Shown: one piece after another, positions 23,413 to 32,530 of the stretch
Position numbering within the stretch: the stretch's first letter is position 1
Layout of the letters: every line of letters starts with the position of its first letter
Assembly (NCBI GenBank): GCA_965198905.1
Contig: OZ240678.1
Span: 1,798,001-1,862,000 of the forward strand
Source: CAHJWH01 sp965198905
GTDB taxonomy: Bacteria > Pseudomonadota > Alphaproteobacteria > Caulobacterales > Caulobacteraceae
Length of the DNA stretch: 64,000 bases
Direction: 5' to 3'
Notes under the pieces: generated by a model
Told to the model about the DNA's origin: nothing
Database searches by the model: none
The model's input: the letters and a program-made list of their open reading frames with translations, nothing else
Position numbers and translations under genes: made by a program

Positions 23413-24807
23413 TCACCCCGGCAACCGCAGCACCGCCCGCAGCCCTCCCAGCGGGCTGCGGTCCAGGGTCAGGTCGCCGCCGTGGGCGCGGGCGACGTCT
23501 CGGGCGATGGCTAGCCCTAAGCCCACGCCCTTGACGTTGCGGCGGGAGGGGTCGAGGCGGGCGAAGGGCTTGAAGGCCTGGGCGTACTGGTCGGGGGGGA
23601 TGCCGGGGCCGTCGTCGTCGACCACCAGCTCCACCCCGGACGGATAGGGCGTGACCCCCAGGCGCACCCGGCCGGCGCCGTGGCCGCTGGCGTTCATCAC
23701 CAGGTTGGACAGGGCGCGCTTCACCGCGTTGGGGCGCAGGCGGGCGTGCAGGCCGGGGGCGGGCTCGACCTCCAGCCCCGCGCCGGAGCGGCGGGCGGCG
23801 TCGGCGACCTCGGCCAGCAGGGCGTCGAGCGCCACCTCGCACGCCGCCTCCCCGCCCTCGCCCCCCCGTCCGTCGATACGGGCGAAGTCGAGATACTCCT
23901 CCACCATGTGCTCCATCTCGGCCACGTCCCGGCCAATGGCGTCCATGCGGGGGCTGGGCTCGGCCAGGGCGACCTCGAGCTTAAGCCGCGTCAACGGCGT
24001 GCGCAGGTCGTGGCTGACGGCGGCGAGCAGGGTGGTGCGCTGCTCGATGTGGCGGGCGATGCGGGCGCGCATGTCGAGGAAGGCGTGGCCGGCCTCGCGC
24101 ACCTCGCGCGCGCCGTGGGGGTGGAAGCGGGGCGCGTCCTCGCCCTTGCCGAAGGCCTCGGCCGCCGCGGCCAGCCGCTCGATGGAGCGCACCTGGTTCC
24201 TGATGAAGATGACCGCCACGCCGGTCAGGACCAGGGTGGCGATGATCAGCTCGGTGACGAAGGCCGGGCCGCGGGCGGCGTAGACCCGGTCCCGGGGCGC
24301 GATGATGCGGAGCGCCCCGCCCCGGACCGCCACGCGGATGTCGACGTAAGCGGGGTAGCGGGTGGTGTCGACCCAGAAGGCCTCGTCCAGGGCGTCGTCG
24401 ATGGCCCGGTGCAGGATAGCGTCGTTATGGGGGATCAGGGTGCGGCGGCTGTAGTTGGGCAGAGCCGCGCCGGGCTGGAGCGTGATGGACAGCGCCTGCA
24501 GCCGCTCGGCCCGGGCGGCGATGCGGGCCAGGGTTGCAGGGGTGGGGGCGGCCTCGTAGTCCTCCACGTCGGCGGCGATGTCGCCGGCGAGGCTGGCGCA
24601 GAGCTGCTCGCCCACCGCGTTCAGGTGCGCCTCGAAGAAGCCCCACACCACCGCCCCCTGCATCAGGGCGATGGGCAGCACCACGATCAGCAGGGAACGG
24701 CCGAACAGGGATCGGGGCAGCCACTTCTTCATCAGCCGCGGCCACAGCAGGCGCAGCAGGCGGCGCAGGCCGCGGCGCTCGGGGCGGAGGATAGGATCGG
24801 CGCTCAT
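23413..24807 (-). CDS. EnvZ-type sensor histidine kinase
   Basis: 464-residue inner-membrane kinase paired with the response regulator encoded just upstream. There are two membrane helices (about 28-50 and 173-195) flanking a periplasmic sensor region, then a HAMP linker, the DHp motif AVSHDLRTPLTRLK with the phospho-accepting His near 265, and the ATPase boxes NLVMNASG, VDDDGPGIPP and KGVGLGLAIARDV. The start at 24807 is chosen because AAGGGGAGAGGGG directly precedes the ATG; this ribosome site is the end of a palindromic repeat filling the whole gap to the regulator gene. The signal sensed is unknown; EnvZ-like osmotic or envelope sensing is possible. Confidence 0.93.
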   Translation of the reverse strand: MSADPILRPERRGLRRLLRLLWPRLMKKWLPRSLFGRSLLIVVLPIALMQGAVVWGFFEAHLNAVGEQLCASLAGDIAADVEDYEAAPTPATLARIAARAERLQALSITLQPGAALPNYSRRTLIPHNDAILHRAIDDALDEAFWVDTTRYPAYVDIRVAVRGGALRIIAPRDRVYAARGPAFVTELIIATLVLTGVAVIFIRNQVRSIERLAAAAEAFGKGEDAPRFHPHGAREVREAGHAFLDMRARIARHIEQRTTLLAAVSHDLRTPLTRLKLEVALAEPSPRMDAIGRDVAEMEHMVEEYLDFARIDGRGGEGGEAACEVALDALLAEVADAARRSGAGLEVEPAPGLHARLRPNAVKRALSNLVMNASGHGAGRVRLGVTPYPSGVELVVDDDGPGIPPDQYAQAFKPFARLDPSRRNVKGVGLGLAIARDVARAHGGDLTLDRSPLGGLRAVLRLPG

Positions 24808-24975
24808 CCCCTCTCCCCTTGCGGGAGAGGGCGGGGCCCGCGGCGCGGAGCGGCGTGGGAGGGTGAGGGGTCGCGCCGCGGTGGAAGCTGCGCGATGAGG
24901 CTGGCGGCGGTGCGACCCCTCACCCTTCCCATGCTCACGCATGGGCCCCTTCCCTCTACCGCAAGGGGAGAAGGA
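24808..24975. repeat. Palindromic element of about 168 bp between regulator and kinase genes
   Basis: Near-symmetrical element with outer hairpins ctctccccttgcgggagagg and ccctctaccgcaaggggaga, and inner arms containing gaggggtcgc / gcgacccctc. The same element is at 61836-62013. It ends directly at the kinase ATG. Confidence 0.92.
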
Positions 24976-24994
24976 GATGCGCGGCGCTTATCCA

Positions 24995-25666
24995 TCAGTC
25001 CGGGGCCAGCATGTAGCCGACGCCGCGGACGGTCTTGAGGTAGCGGGGGTTGGAGGGGTCGGGCTCGATCTTGCGGCGGAGCCGGGTGACCTGGACGTCC
25101 ACCGCCCGGCCGCCGTCGCTGTCCTCGTCCAGCTCGTAGCGGTCGATCGCGGTGTCGGGGCTCTGGGCCAGGCGCTTGAGCAGGCGGGCTTCGCCCTCGG
25201 TGAGGCGCACCGGCGTGTCGCCTTCCAGCAGCTCGCCCCGGGCGGGGTCGAAGGCGAAGGCCCCGAGCGTCAGCCGGGCCCCCCCGGTGGCGCGGGCGCC
25301 GGCGCGGCGCAGGATGGCCTCGATGCGCAGCAGCAGCTCCTGCGGCTCGAACGGCTTGGCCAGGTAGTCGTCGGCCCCGATGGACAGCCCCTCGATGCGG
25401 TCGTTCGGCTCGCCCCGGGCGGTGAGGATCAGGATGGGGGTGGGGTTGCGGGCGCGTATCCAGCGGGTGAGGGAGAAGCCGTCCTCGCCCGGCATCATCA
25501 CGTCCACCACCAGCAGGTCGAAGGTCAGCCCGGCCAGCATCCTGCGCGCGGCCGCCGCGTCCTGGGCCACGCTGACGCGAAAGCCCGCCCGCGCCAGGAA
25601 CTGGCGCAGCAGCTCGCGCAGCCGGTCGTCGTCGTCGACCACGAGGAGGTGGCGTTCGGCGGTCAT
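24995..25666 (-). CDS. OmpR-family response regulator
   Basis: 223 residues. Receiver domain with the acidic pocket DDDD at 11-14, the phosphorylated Asp at 55 in LLVVDVMMPGEDG, the Thr switch in LTARGE and Lys in YLAKPFEP; C-terminal winged helix with VDVQVTRLRRKIEPDPSNPR and TVRGVGYML. It should activate or repress genes on phosphorylation by the adjacent kinase. I start it at MTAERHLLVV (25666), with GGAG upstream; the in-frame 14 residues before this (IRVPAFAGMSG) are encoded by a palindromic repeat and are unlikely to be part of the protein. Confidence 0.95.
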   Translation of the reverse strand: MTAERHLLVVDDDDRLRELLRQFLARAGFRVSVAQDAAAARRMLAGLTFDLLVVDVMMPGEDGFSLTRWIRARNPTPILILTARGEPNDRIEGLSIGADDYLAKPFEPQELLLRIEAILRRAGARATGGARLTLGAFAFDPARGELLEGDTPVRLTEGEARLLKRLAQSPDTAIDRYELDEDSDGGRAVDVQVTRLRRKIEPDPSNPRYLKTVRGVGYMLAPD

Positions 25667-25676
25667 GGCTACTCCG

Positions 25677-25706
25677 CTCATCCCGGCGAAGGCCGGGACC
25701 CGGATC
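25677..25706. repeat. Short palindromic repeat in the regulator leader
   Basis: CCCGGC-gaag-GCCGGG core, 11 bases upstream of the response regulator start. This unit, read as PAFAGM, is very common in high-GC proteobacteria. It would form a hairpin in the leader mRNA. Confidence 0.7.
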
Positions 25707-25847
25707 ATAAGGCGCAGGCCGAGGAAGGCCAGCCGATCGCTGGGCCCGTCGATCCGTCTCGGCCTACGCCGGCCCAGGCGCGAAAAGGGGATTCGGCCCG
25801 CGCGCGAACCGCGTTAGAACCTCGCCCTGCACGCGCCGGAGCCGCCC

Positions 25848-26990
25848 ATGAAGATCGCCCGCATCGAGACCATCAAGGTTCCGCCCCGCTGGATGTTCGT
25901 GCGGGTGGAGACCGACGAGGGCCATGTGGGCTGGGGCGAGGCGAGCCTGGAGGGGCATGCGGGCGCGGTGGAGGGGGCGTTTACCGAGCTGCGGGAGCGC
26001 TTCGTCGGCCACGACCCGTTCCGGATCGAGGACGCCTGGCAGGTGGGCTACCGCGGCGGCTTCTACCGCGGCGGGCCGGTGCTGATGAGCGCGCTGTCCG
26101 GGCTGGACCAGGCCCTGTGGGACATCAAGGGCAAGGCGCTGGGGGTGCCGGTGTGGCAGCTGCTCGGCGGCAAGGTGCGCGACCGCATCCAGTGCTACGC
26201 CTGGATCGGCGGCGACAAGCCGGAGGAGGTCGGCGAGGCCGCGCGCGGGCGAAAGGCGCAAGGCTTCAAGGCGGTGAAGATGAACGCCACCTCCGAGATG
26301 AAGTGGCTAGACACCCCCGCCGCGCTGAAGGCCACCGTCGCCCGGGTGGCGGCGGTGCGCGACCAGGGGCTGGACGCCGCGCTCGACTTCCACGGCCGGG
26401 TGCACAAGCCCATGGCGCGCCAGCTCGCCGACCGGCTGATGGAGGTCAGCCCGCTATTCATCGAGGAGCCGATGCTCTGCGAGAACATCGAGGGCCTGCG
26501 CCAGATCGCCAATATGAGCCACGTGCCGATCGCGGCGGGGGAGCGGCTGTATTCGCGCTGGGACTTCAAGCGCTTCTTTGAGGAGGGCATCTTGGACATC
26601 TGCCAGCCCGACGTCTCCCACGCCGGGGGCATCAGCGAGACCCGGCGGATCGCCTCGATGGCGGAGGCCTACGACATCGCGCTGGCCCCGCATTGCCCGC
26701 TCGGCCCCATCGCCTTCGCCGCGTGTCTCCAGGTGGTGGCCGCGACGCCCAACTTCGCCATCCAGGAGATGAGCCTGGGCATCCACTACAATACCGGCGG
26801 CCACGACCTGCCGACCTATCTGGCCGACCAGAGCCTGATCGCGCTCGACGACGGCTATGTGCAGGTGCCGGAGGGGCCGGGCCTAGGCGTGGTGCTGGAC
26901 GAGCAGGTGATCGCCGAGGAGGCCAAGGCCTACGCCAGCTGGTCCAACCCGGTGTGGCGCAACCCGGACGGCGGCTTCACCGAGTGGTGA
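25848..26990 (+). CDS. dgoD: D-galactonate dehydratase, enolase superfamily
   Basis: Dehydrates D-galactonate to 2-dehydro-3-deoxy-galactonate in the DeLey-Doudoroff route. 380 residues, the family length, and closely similar along its length to E. coli DgoD by eye: PPRWMFVRVETDEGHVGWGE, YRGGFYRGGPVLMSALSG, DFHGRVHKPMA (metal Asp), FIEEPML (Glu), AAGERLYSRWDFKR (Glu), LAPHCPLGPIAFAA (catalytic His) and IQEMSLGIHYN. No other galactonate genes (kinase, aldolase, regulator, transporter) are adjacent, so it may serve a scattered pathway or a related sugar acid. Confidence 0.95.
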   Translation: MKIARIETIKVPPRWMFVRVETDEGHVGWGEASLEGHAGAVEGAFTELRERFVGHDPFRIEDAWQVGYRGGFYRGGPVLMSALSGLDQALWDIKGKALGVPVWQLLGGKVRDRIQCYAWIGGDKPEEVGEAARGRKAQGFKAVKMNATSEMKWLDTPAALKATVARVAAVRDQGLDAALDFHGRVHKPMARQLADRLMEVSPLFIEEPMLCENIEGLRQIANMSHVPIAAGERLYSRWDFKRFFEEGILDICQPDVSHAGGISETRRIASMAEAYDIALAPHCPLGPIAFAACLQVVAATPNFAIQEMSLGIHYNTGGHDLPTYLADQSLIALDDGYVQVPEGPGLGVVLDEQVIAEEAKAYASWSNPVWRNPDGGFTEW

Positions 26991-27102
26991 GGCGCGACCA
27001 GGGTTAAGACGCGCCAACCTAAAGACTTCACCGGGCTCTAACGTTTGGACGTCAAGGTGAGCATGACCTCCCGCCCCTCCGGCGTCATCTGGTCATGGAC
27101 GT

Positions 27103-28662
27103 TTGATGTCGTCAGCCCTGGCTTCAACCCGCCGCAGTTGCAAGCGGCTCGTCGCCGTCGCCCGCAACGCGATGGCGGACCGCCGCGGCGCCCTCGCCCT
27201 GACCTTCGCGCTGCTGCTGCCCTTGCTGATGCTGGTGATGGTCGGCGCGATCGACCTGTCATCGATCGTGGCCAACAAGAACCACCTGCAGGACGCCACC
27301 GACTCCGCGGCCCTGGCGGTCAGCGCCGCGACATCGGAAACGCCGACGATCCCGGAGTCCACGCTGAAGACCCTGGCCACCAACATGCTGAACGCCAATT
27401 TCAAGGTCGGCACGGTGGCCCTGACCGACTTCCACGTCTGCGCCCCGTCCCAGAACGACTGCACCACCGGGTCGGGCCAGACGATGAAGGCGAACACGGT
27501 CGCCCTGACCACCACCACCCAGGCGCCCTGTTATGTCGCGGCGATCCTGCCGGGCGTGTGCAACAGCAATGGGTTGTCGCAGGTGGTCACCGTCTCCAAC
27601 ACCTCCAACATCGGCATTCCGTCCAATATCCAGATCAACATGCTGCTAGACGTGTCGGGCTCGATGATTGTCGGTTCCACGCCGAACGACGTTCAGGCGG
27701 TGGAGACCTGGAACAACAACAACGTGAACTGGGCCAAGGTCAATTTCGGCGGCGACTCCAGCCAGTCGCGCCCGTGCGCCTTCGCCTGTCACGACGAAGG
27801 CCCGAGCTCCAGCGGCGTCAACGGCCCCACCACGTCAGGTTCCGCAAACTCCGACATGCAGGCCGGCCAGACCAACGCCCACGCCGCCGGCGCCACCACC
27901 CGGTTCGACGTGATGCTCTCGGCCGCCAGCAACCTGCTGACCCACGTCCAGAACGAAGTCGGCGGCAATACGCAACTGGCCAAGAACAGCTATTTCTTCA
28001 ACGTCTCGACCATCGCCGACAGCCTGACCCAGGTCTACAAGGCCACCGCCGCCAACGACTGGACCGACCCGTCCACCGCGATCAAGAAGCTGTATGTGGG
28101 GCTCGACACGCACCTGAACGCCAACATGCCGACCTTCGCCAGCAACATCGGGACCAGCGGCAATGGCGCGACAACCGCCGCGCCGATCAAGTTCGTGATC
28201 CTGGTCACGGACGGCCTTCAGTCGGACTTCTACTCAGACTTCTACAGCTGCACCAGCGCGACGCCGGACACCCCCTGGGACGTGCCGGGCTACTACGGCG
28301 CCAACTCCGCCTCTCCGAACTGGTACGGCTATTACGAGACCGGCTGCTACGCCGCGCCGATGGTGACGACGCCGTGCGCGACCATGAAGAGCAACGGCGT
28401 CATCGTCGCGGTGCTCGAGACGCCCTATGTGCCGCTCACCGGACAGGACCCCAACGAGCAGTACCTGTACGAGACCTGGGTGCGCCACACCATCTATCCG
28501 GGCGGGCCCAACAGCTCCAGCACGGTCAGCGCGGCGCTGCAGGCCTGCGCCAGCTCCGGCTACTATTACCAGGCCTCCTCATCAGACCCGACCACGATCT
28601 CGCAAGGTTTCGTCACCCTGACCGACAAGTTCCTGGCCTCGACCAACTTCATCCGCCAGTAG
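27103..28662 (+). CDS. TadG-like pilus assembly protein with von Willebrand A domain
   Basis: 519 residues. A basic N-terminus and the hydrophobic TadE/TadG-type segment (DRRGALALTFALLLPLLMLV, near 27-50) anchor it in the inner membrane; the rest is extracytoplasmic. A vWA domain starts near residue 180 with the metal-site motif LDVSGSM (DxSxS) and continues to FVILVTDGLQS. Several Cys pairs could form disulfides. TadG proteins normally assist Flp/Tad pili, but no tad genes are in this window, so it is an orphan. A second ATG lies one codon downstream. Confidence 0.9.
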   Translation: MMSSALASTRRSCKRLVAVARNAMADRRGALALTFALLLPLLMLVMVGAIDLSSIVANKNHLQDATDSAALAVSAATSETPTIPESTLKTLATNMLNANFKVGTVALTDFHVCAPSQNDCTTGSGQTMKANTVALTTTTQAPCYVAAILPGVCNSNGLSQVVTVSNTSNIGIPSNIQINMLLDVSGSMIVGSTPNDVQAVETWNNNNVNWAKVNFGGDSSQSRPCAFACHDEGPSSSGVNGPTTSGSANSDMQAGQTNAHAAGATTRFDVMLSAASNLLTHVQNEVGGNTQLAKNSYFFNVSTIADSLTQVYKATAANDWTDPSTAIKKLYVGLDTHLNANMPTFASNIGTSGNGATTAAPIKFVILVTDGLQSDFYSDFYSCTSATPDTPWDVPGYYGANSASPNWYGYYETGCYAAPMVTTPCATMKSNGVIVAVLETPYVPLTGQDPNEQYLYETWVRHTIYPGGPNSSSTVSAALQACASSGYYYQASSSDPTTISQGFVTLTDKFLASTNFIRQ

Positions 28663-28722
28663 CGGCAAGGCCGCTCAGGCGCGGATCTGTGGCTGGAGCG
28701 GGATGGCCGCGGCTTTGAGATG

Positions 28723-28838
28723 CTCCCCTTTTTGGGGGAGCTGTCGGCGAAGCCGACCTAGGGGGCTCCAGTCCGGAAAAGGCGCCGCAGCCCCCTCCAT
28801 CAAGCTCTGCTTGGTCCCCCTCCTCCAAAAAGGGGAGG
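28723..28838. repeat. Palindromic repeat, family C
   Basis: Outer arms ctcccctttttgggggag and ccctcctccaaaaaggggag, inner short hairpin gtcggcgaagccgac, and a segment caagctctgcttggtccccc. A diverged copy lies at 59640-59745 in opposite orientation. It lies between two convergent genes. Confidence 0.8.
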
Positions 28839-28863
28839 ATCAAGTCTCCCCCTTCACCCTGTC

Positions 28864-29337
28864 CTACAGCCCAAGCTCGCTGAGCCCCGGATGGTCGTCG
28901 GGCCGGCGGCCGGGCGGCCAGTGGAACAGGCGCTCCGACTCCGCGATCGGCAGGTCGTTGATGCTGGCGATGCGGCGCGACATCAGGCCGGCGGCGTCGA
29001 ACTCCCAGAGCTCGTTGCCGTAGCTGCGCGACCAGGCCCCCGCCGCGTCGTGGGCCTCGTAGGCGAAGCGCACCGCCATGCGGGTGTCGGAAGAGCCCCA
29101 GACCTCCTTGATCAGGCGGTAGTCCAGCTCCGCCGCCCACTTGCGCGTCAGGAAGGCGACGATCGCGTCCCGCCCCTGCAGCATCTCCGTCCGGTTCCGC
29201 CAGGCGCTGTCGACGGTGTAGGCCAGCGCCACCCTGGCCGGGTCCCGGCTGTTCCAGGCGTCCTCCGCCGCACGGGCCTTCAGCGCGGCCGTCTCGGCGG
29301 TAAAGGGCGGCAGCGGCGGGCGGGGGGCGTCGGCCAT
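28864..29337 (-). CDS. NTF2-like fold protein (DUF1348 type)
   Basis: 157-residue protein of the SnoaL/NTF2-like superfamily. The pattern KARAAEDAWNSRDPARVALA, WRNRTEMLQGRDAIVAFLTR and YGNELWEFDAAGLMSRRIAS with IAESERLFHWPPGRRP at the end matches DUF1348 proteins, which are of unknown function. It is soluble with no signal peptide. It lies 6 bases downstream of the malate synthase gene on the same strand, so it is probably cotranscribed. Confidence 0.9.
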   Translation of the reverse strand: MADAPRPPLPPFTAETAALKARAAEDAWNSRDPARVALAYTVDSAWRNRTEMLQGRDAIVAFLTRKWAAELDYRLIKEVWGSSDTRMAVRFAYEAHDAAGAWSRSYGNELWEFDAAGLMSRRIASINDLPIAESERLFHWPPGRRPDDHPGLSELGL

Positions 29338-29343
29338 GCGGGT

Positions 29344-31494
29344 TCAGCCCCCGGCCTGCGCCTTGCGGCGCTGGCGGAAGGCGTGGAGCAGGGGTTCGGT
29401 GTAGCCGTTGGGCTGGTCCAACCCTTCGAACACCAGGGCCCGCGCCGCCTGGTAGGCCAAGCTGTCGCCCTCCCGCCCCGCCATCGGCTCGTAGAGCGGG
29501 TCGCCTGCGTTCTGGGCGTCGACCTTGGCGGCCATGCGCTCCAGGGCGGCGTCGATCTGCGCTGGCGTCGCCACCCCGTGCAGCATCCAATTGGCCATGT
29601 GCTGGGAGGAGATGCGCAGCGTCGCCCGGTCCTCCATCAGGCCCACATCGTGGATGTCGGGCACCTTGGAGCAGCCGACCCCCTGGTCCACCCAGCGCAC
29701 CACATAGCCCAGCACCCCCTGGGCGTTGTTCTCCAGCTCCTGGCGCACTTCCTCTTCGGACCAGTTGCGCCCCGGCGTCGCCACGGGCGCGGTGAGCAGG
29801 TCTTCCAGGGCGGGCGTGGGCTGGCCCTGCAGCTCGGCCTGACGCGCGGCCACGTCCACCTCGTGGTAGTGGGTGGCGTGAAGCGTGGCGGCGGTCGGGG
29901 AGGGCGTCCAGGCGGTGGAGGCGCCGGCGCGGGGGTGGCCGATCTTGTCGCGCAGCATGTCGGCCATCTTGTCCGGCGCCGCCCACATGCCCTTGCCGAT
30001 CTGGGCCCGGCCAGCGAAGCCCGCCGCCAGGCCGATGGCGACGTTGCGCGCCTCATAGGCGGCGATCCAGGCCGAGGCCTTCATCTCCGCCTTCGGGATC
30101 ATCGGCCCGGCGCGCATGGAGGTGTGCATCTCGTCGCCCGTGCGGTCCAGGAAGCCGGTATTGATGAACACCACCCGATGGCGGACCGCAGCGATACAGG
30201 CGGCGAGATTGGCGGAGGTCCGCCGCTCCTCGTCCATCACCCCGACCTTGATGGTGTGGCGCGCCAGGCCCAGCAGGTCCTCCACCGCGTCGAACAGGGC
30301 GTCGGTGAAAGCGGCCTCGTCGGGGCCGTGCATTTTCGGCTTGACGATGTAGACCGAACCCGCTGCGCTGTTCACGAACCGGCCCAGCCGCTTCAGGTCG
30401 TGCAGGGCGCACAGGCTGGTGACGATGGCGTCGAGGATACCCTCCGGCCCCTGCGACCCCTCCGCCAGGTACACCGCGGGCGTGGTCATCAGATGGCCGA
30501 CGTTGCGGATGAACAGCAGGCTCCGGCCCGGCAGGGTCAGCGCCGATCCGTCCGGGGCGGTATAGGTGCGGTCGGGCTCAAGCCTGCGGGTGAGCGTGCG
30601 CCCGCCCTTGTCAAAGCTGGCCTCAAGCTTGCCCTGCATCAGCCCCAGCCAGTTGGCGTAGGCCTCGACCTTGTCATGGGCGTCCACCGCGGCGATGGAG
30701 TCCTCCAGGTCCACGATGGTGGTGAGCGCCGACTCCAGGACCACGTCGGAGACCCCGGCCGGGTCGCCGGCGCCGATGGCGCTCGCCCGGTCGAGGACGA
30801 TCTCGATGTGGAGGCCGTGGTGCTGCAGCAGGATGGCGCTGGGCGCTTCGGCCTCGCCTCGATAACCCGCGAAGGCCGCAGGGTCCTTCAGCGCAGGAAC
30901 GAGCGCGCCGTCGTGAACCGAATAGCCCGTCACCTCGGCATGTGAGCCTTCGGCCAGGGGCGCGGCGCGGTCCAGGAAGGCCTTGGCCCAGGCGATCACC
31001 AAGGCGCCGCGCCGGGGGTCATAGCCCCTGCCCTCGGCCGCCCCCGGTATCGCGTCGGTCCCGTACAGTGCGTCGTAAAGGCTGCCCCAGCGGGCGTTGG
31101 CGGCGTTCAGCAGGAAGCGGGCGTTCAGGACCGGCACCACCAGCTGCGGGCCGGCCAGGGTCGCCACCTCGGCGTCCACGCTCGAGGGGTCGATGGTGAA
31201 GGGCGCGGGCTCCTCCACCAGATAGCCGATCTCGCGCAGGAAGGCGGCGTAGGCCTGCGGGTCGAGCCCCTGCCCCCGGCGCGCCTCGCACCAGGCGTCG
31301 ATCTGGGTCTGCAGGGCGTCGCGGCGGGCCAGCAGGGCGCGGTTCTCCGGGGCGAAACGCTCGAAGATCTCAGCCACGCCGGTCCAGAACGCGCCGGTGT
31401 CCAGGCCCAGGCCCGGCAAGGCGGCCTGCTCGATGAAGCGGACCAGCGGTTGCGCGACCTGAAGCCCCGCCTTGTCGATGTAGCCGTCCATCAC
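29344..31494 (-). CDS. glcB: Malate synthase G
   Basis: Condenses glyoxylate with acetyl-CoA to malate, the second step of the glyoxylate bypass or of glycolate use. 716 residues, typical for the single-chain G form. Recognisable parts are the N-terminal VQPLVRFIEQAALPGLGLDT-like region, TTIVDLEDSIAAVDAHDKVE (metal Glu/Asp), MHGPDEAAF, the GLAAGFAGRAQIGKGMWA region with WVAP-like context, and the C-terminal domain with VRWVDQGVGCSKVPDIHDVG and EDRATLRISSQHMANWMLHG. Isocitrate lyase is not in the window. Confidence 0.97.
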   Translation of the reverse strand: MMDGYIDKAGLQVAQPLVRFIEQAALPGLGLDTGAFWTGVAEIFERFAPENRALLARRDALQTQIDAWCEARRGQGLDPQAYAAFLREIGYLVEEPAPFTIDPSSVDAEVATLAGPQLVVPVLNARFLLNAANARWGSLYDALYGTDAIPGAAEGRGYDPRRGALVIAWAKAFLDRAAPLAEGSHAEVTGYSVHDGALVPALKDPAAFAGYRGEAEAPSAILLQHHGLHIEIVLDRASAIGAGDPAGVSDVVLESALTTIVDLEDSIAAVDAHDKVEAYANWLGLMQGKLEASFDKGGRTLTRRLEPDRTYTAPDGSALTLPGRSLLFIRNVGHLMTTPAVYLAEGSQGPEGILDAIVTSLCALHDLKRLGRFVNSAAGSVYIVKPKMHGPDEAAFTDALFDAVEDLLGLARHTIKVGVMDEERRTSANLAACIAAVRHRVVFINTGFLDRTGDEMHTSMRAGPMIPKAEMKASAWIAAYEARNVAIGLAAGFAGRAQIGKGMWAAPDKMADMLRDKIGHPRAGASTAWTPSPTAATLHATHYHEVDVAARQAELQGQPTPALEDLLTAPVATPGRNWSEEEVRQELENNAQGVLGYVVRWVDQGVGCSKVPDIHDVGLMEDRATLRISSQHMANWMLHGVATPAQIDAALERMAAKVDAQNAGDPLYEPMAGREGDSLAYQAARALVFEGLDQPNGYTEPLLHAFRQRRKAQAGG

Positions 31495-31642
31495 CCGCTC
31501 TCCTTGCGTCTGGGCGCCGTATAGGGGAAGCGGGCGGGGATCGGTAGGCCGGGCTGGTCCTCCGCCCTATGATCCCCTATCAGCTCCCGGCCAGGGTCGC
31601 GGCGCCGCACCCGAGTCCGCCGACCTTCGAGCCGCCCGTCCA

Positions 31643-32530
31643 ATGCGCGTATGCTTCACCCAGACCGCCGACCCGGTGCAATACCGGCCCTATCTGGAGC
31701 AGAGTTCGCGCAGCGTCCTGGCCTATTGCCAGCGCCACGGTTTCGCCTACGAGGCCTATACGGGGGTGAAGCGGGGCGACTGGCCCTGGCAGGCCTCGTT
31801 CAACCGCATCTACCTGCTGCAGGACCTGCTCCGCGGCGGGCGCTTCGACTGGGCGGTGTACATGGACGCCGACGCCTTCGTGGTGGACCTGGGCTTCGAC
31901 CTGTCCGGCTATCTGGAGCGCCACCGGGGCGCGGCCCTGATCGCCACCTCGTCCCGGGTGAGCGACCAGTGGTGGGACGTGAACGATGGGGTGCTGATGG
32001 TGAACCTGCGCCACCCCGCCACCCCCTGGCTGCTCGACGGCTGGCGCACCGCGTTCGAGACCGCCTATGACGACGCGCTGCTGCGCGACACCCGCAGCTG
32101 GAGCAATCCCGACGACCAGGAGATGCTGCAGTGGCTGCTGCGCGACAACCCCGCGCGGCGCGCCGACGTGGCGCAGGCCTCGCCCGCCGTGCTGAACGCG
32201 CCCCGGGCGCGCTTCATCCGCCAGATGCTGCGCTCCCACTTCTCCACCCCCGAGATGCGGCTGCAGGCGCTGCGGACCGCGGTGGACGAGGCGCTGGAGC
32301 GCGGCCACGACACCGAACACCCCTCCCGCGAGACCCAGATCCAGCAGGCGCTCAGCCTGCTCTACCGCGCCACCCTGCGCCGGGACGTGGACGACTACGG
32401 CCTGGAGCACTTCGGCCTCGTGCTGAACAATATCGGGCTGGAAGCCGGGGTGCTCTACACCCTGGAAAAGATCATGGAGAGCCCGGAGTGGCGCGGGACC
32501 CTAGCCGAGCTGGCGCCCGCTCACCTGTAG
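31643..32530 (+). CDS. Putative galactosyl/mannosyltransferase, GT34 (GMA12/MNN10)-like
   Basis: 295 residues. The start MRVCFTQTADPVQYRPYLEQ and the block FDWAVYMDADAFVVDLGFDL (DAD motif near 75), followed by NDGVLMVNLRHPATPWLLDGW, match the fold and motif order of GT34-like glycosyltransferases, in which the DxD binds metal and nucleotide sugar. No membrane segment is seen, so it is probably cytoplasmic or peripheral. It converges with, and overlaps by 10 bases, a methyltransferase gene. Sugar specificity unknown. Confidence 0.8.
   Translation: MRVCFTQTADPVQYRPYLEQSSRSVLAYCQRHGFAYEAYTGVKRGDWPWQASFNRIYLLQDLLRGGRFDWAVYMDADAFVVDLGFDLSGYLERHRGAALIATSSRVSDQWWDVNDGVLMVNLRHPATPWLLDGWRTAFETAYDDALLRDTRSWSNPDDQEMLQWLLRDNPARRADVAQASPAVLNAPRARFIRQMLRSHFSTPEMRLQALRTAVDEALERGHDTEHPSRETQIQQALSLLYRATLRRDVDDYGLEHFGLVLNNIGLEAGVLYTLEKIMESPEWRGTLAELAPAHL

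Noticed and set aside
24808..24942. N-terminal extension of the histidine kinase (frame opens at 24942)
   Set aside because: These codons lie entirely in a palindromic element also found before truA, and a strong ribosome site precedes the ATG at 24807.
28891..30945. 684-residue plus-strand open frame opposite malate synthase
   Set aside because: Antisense shadow; no recognisable domain and the minus-strand gene is unambiguous.
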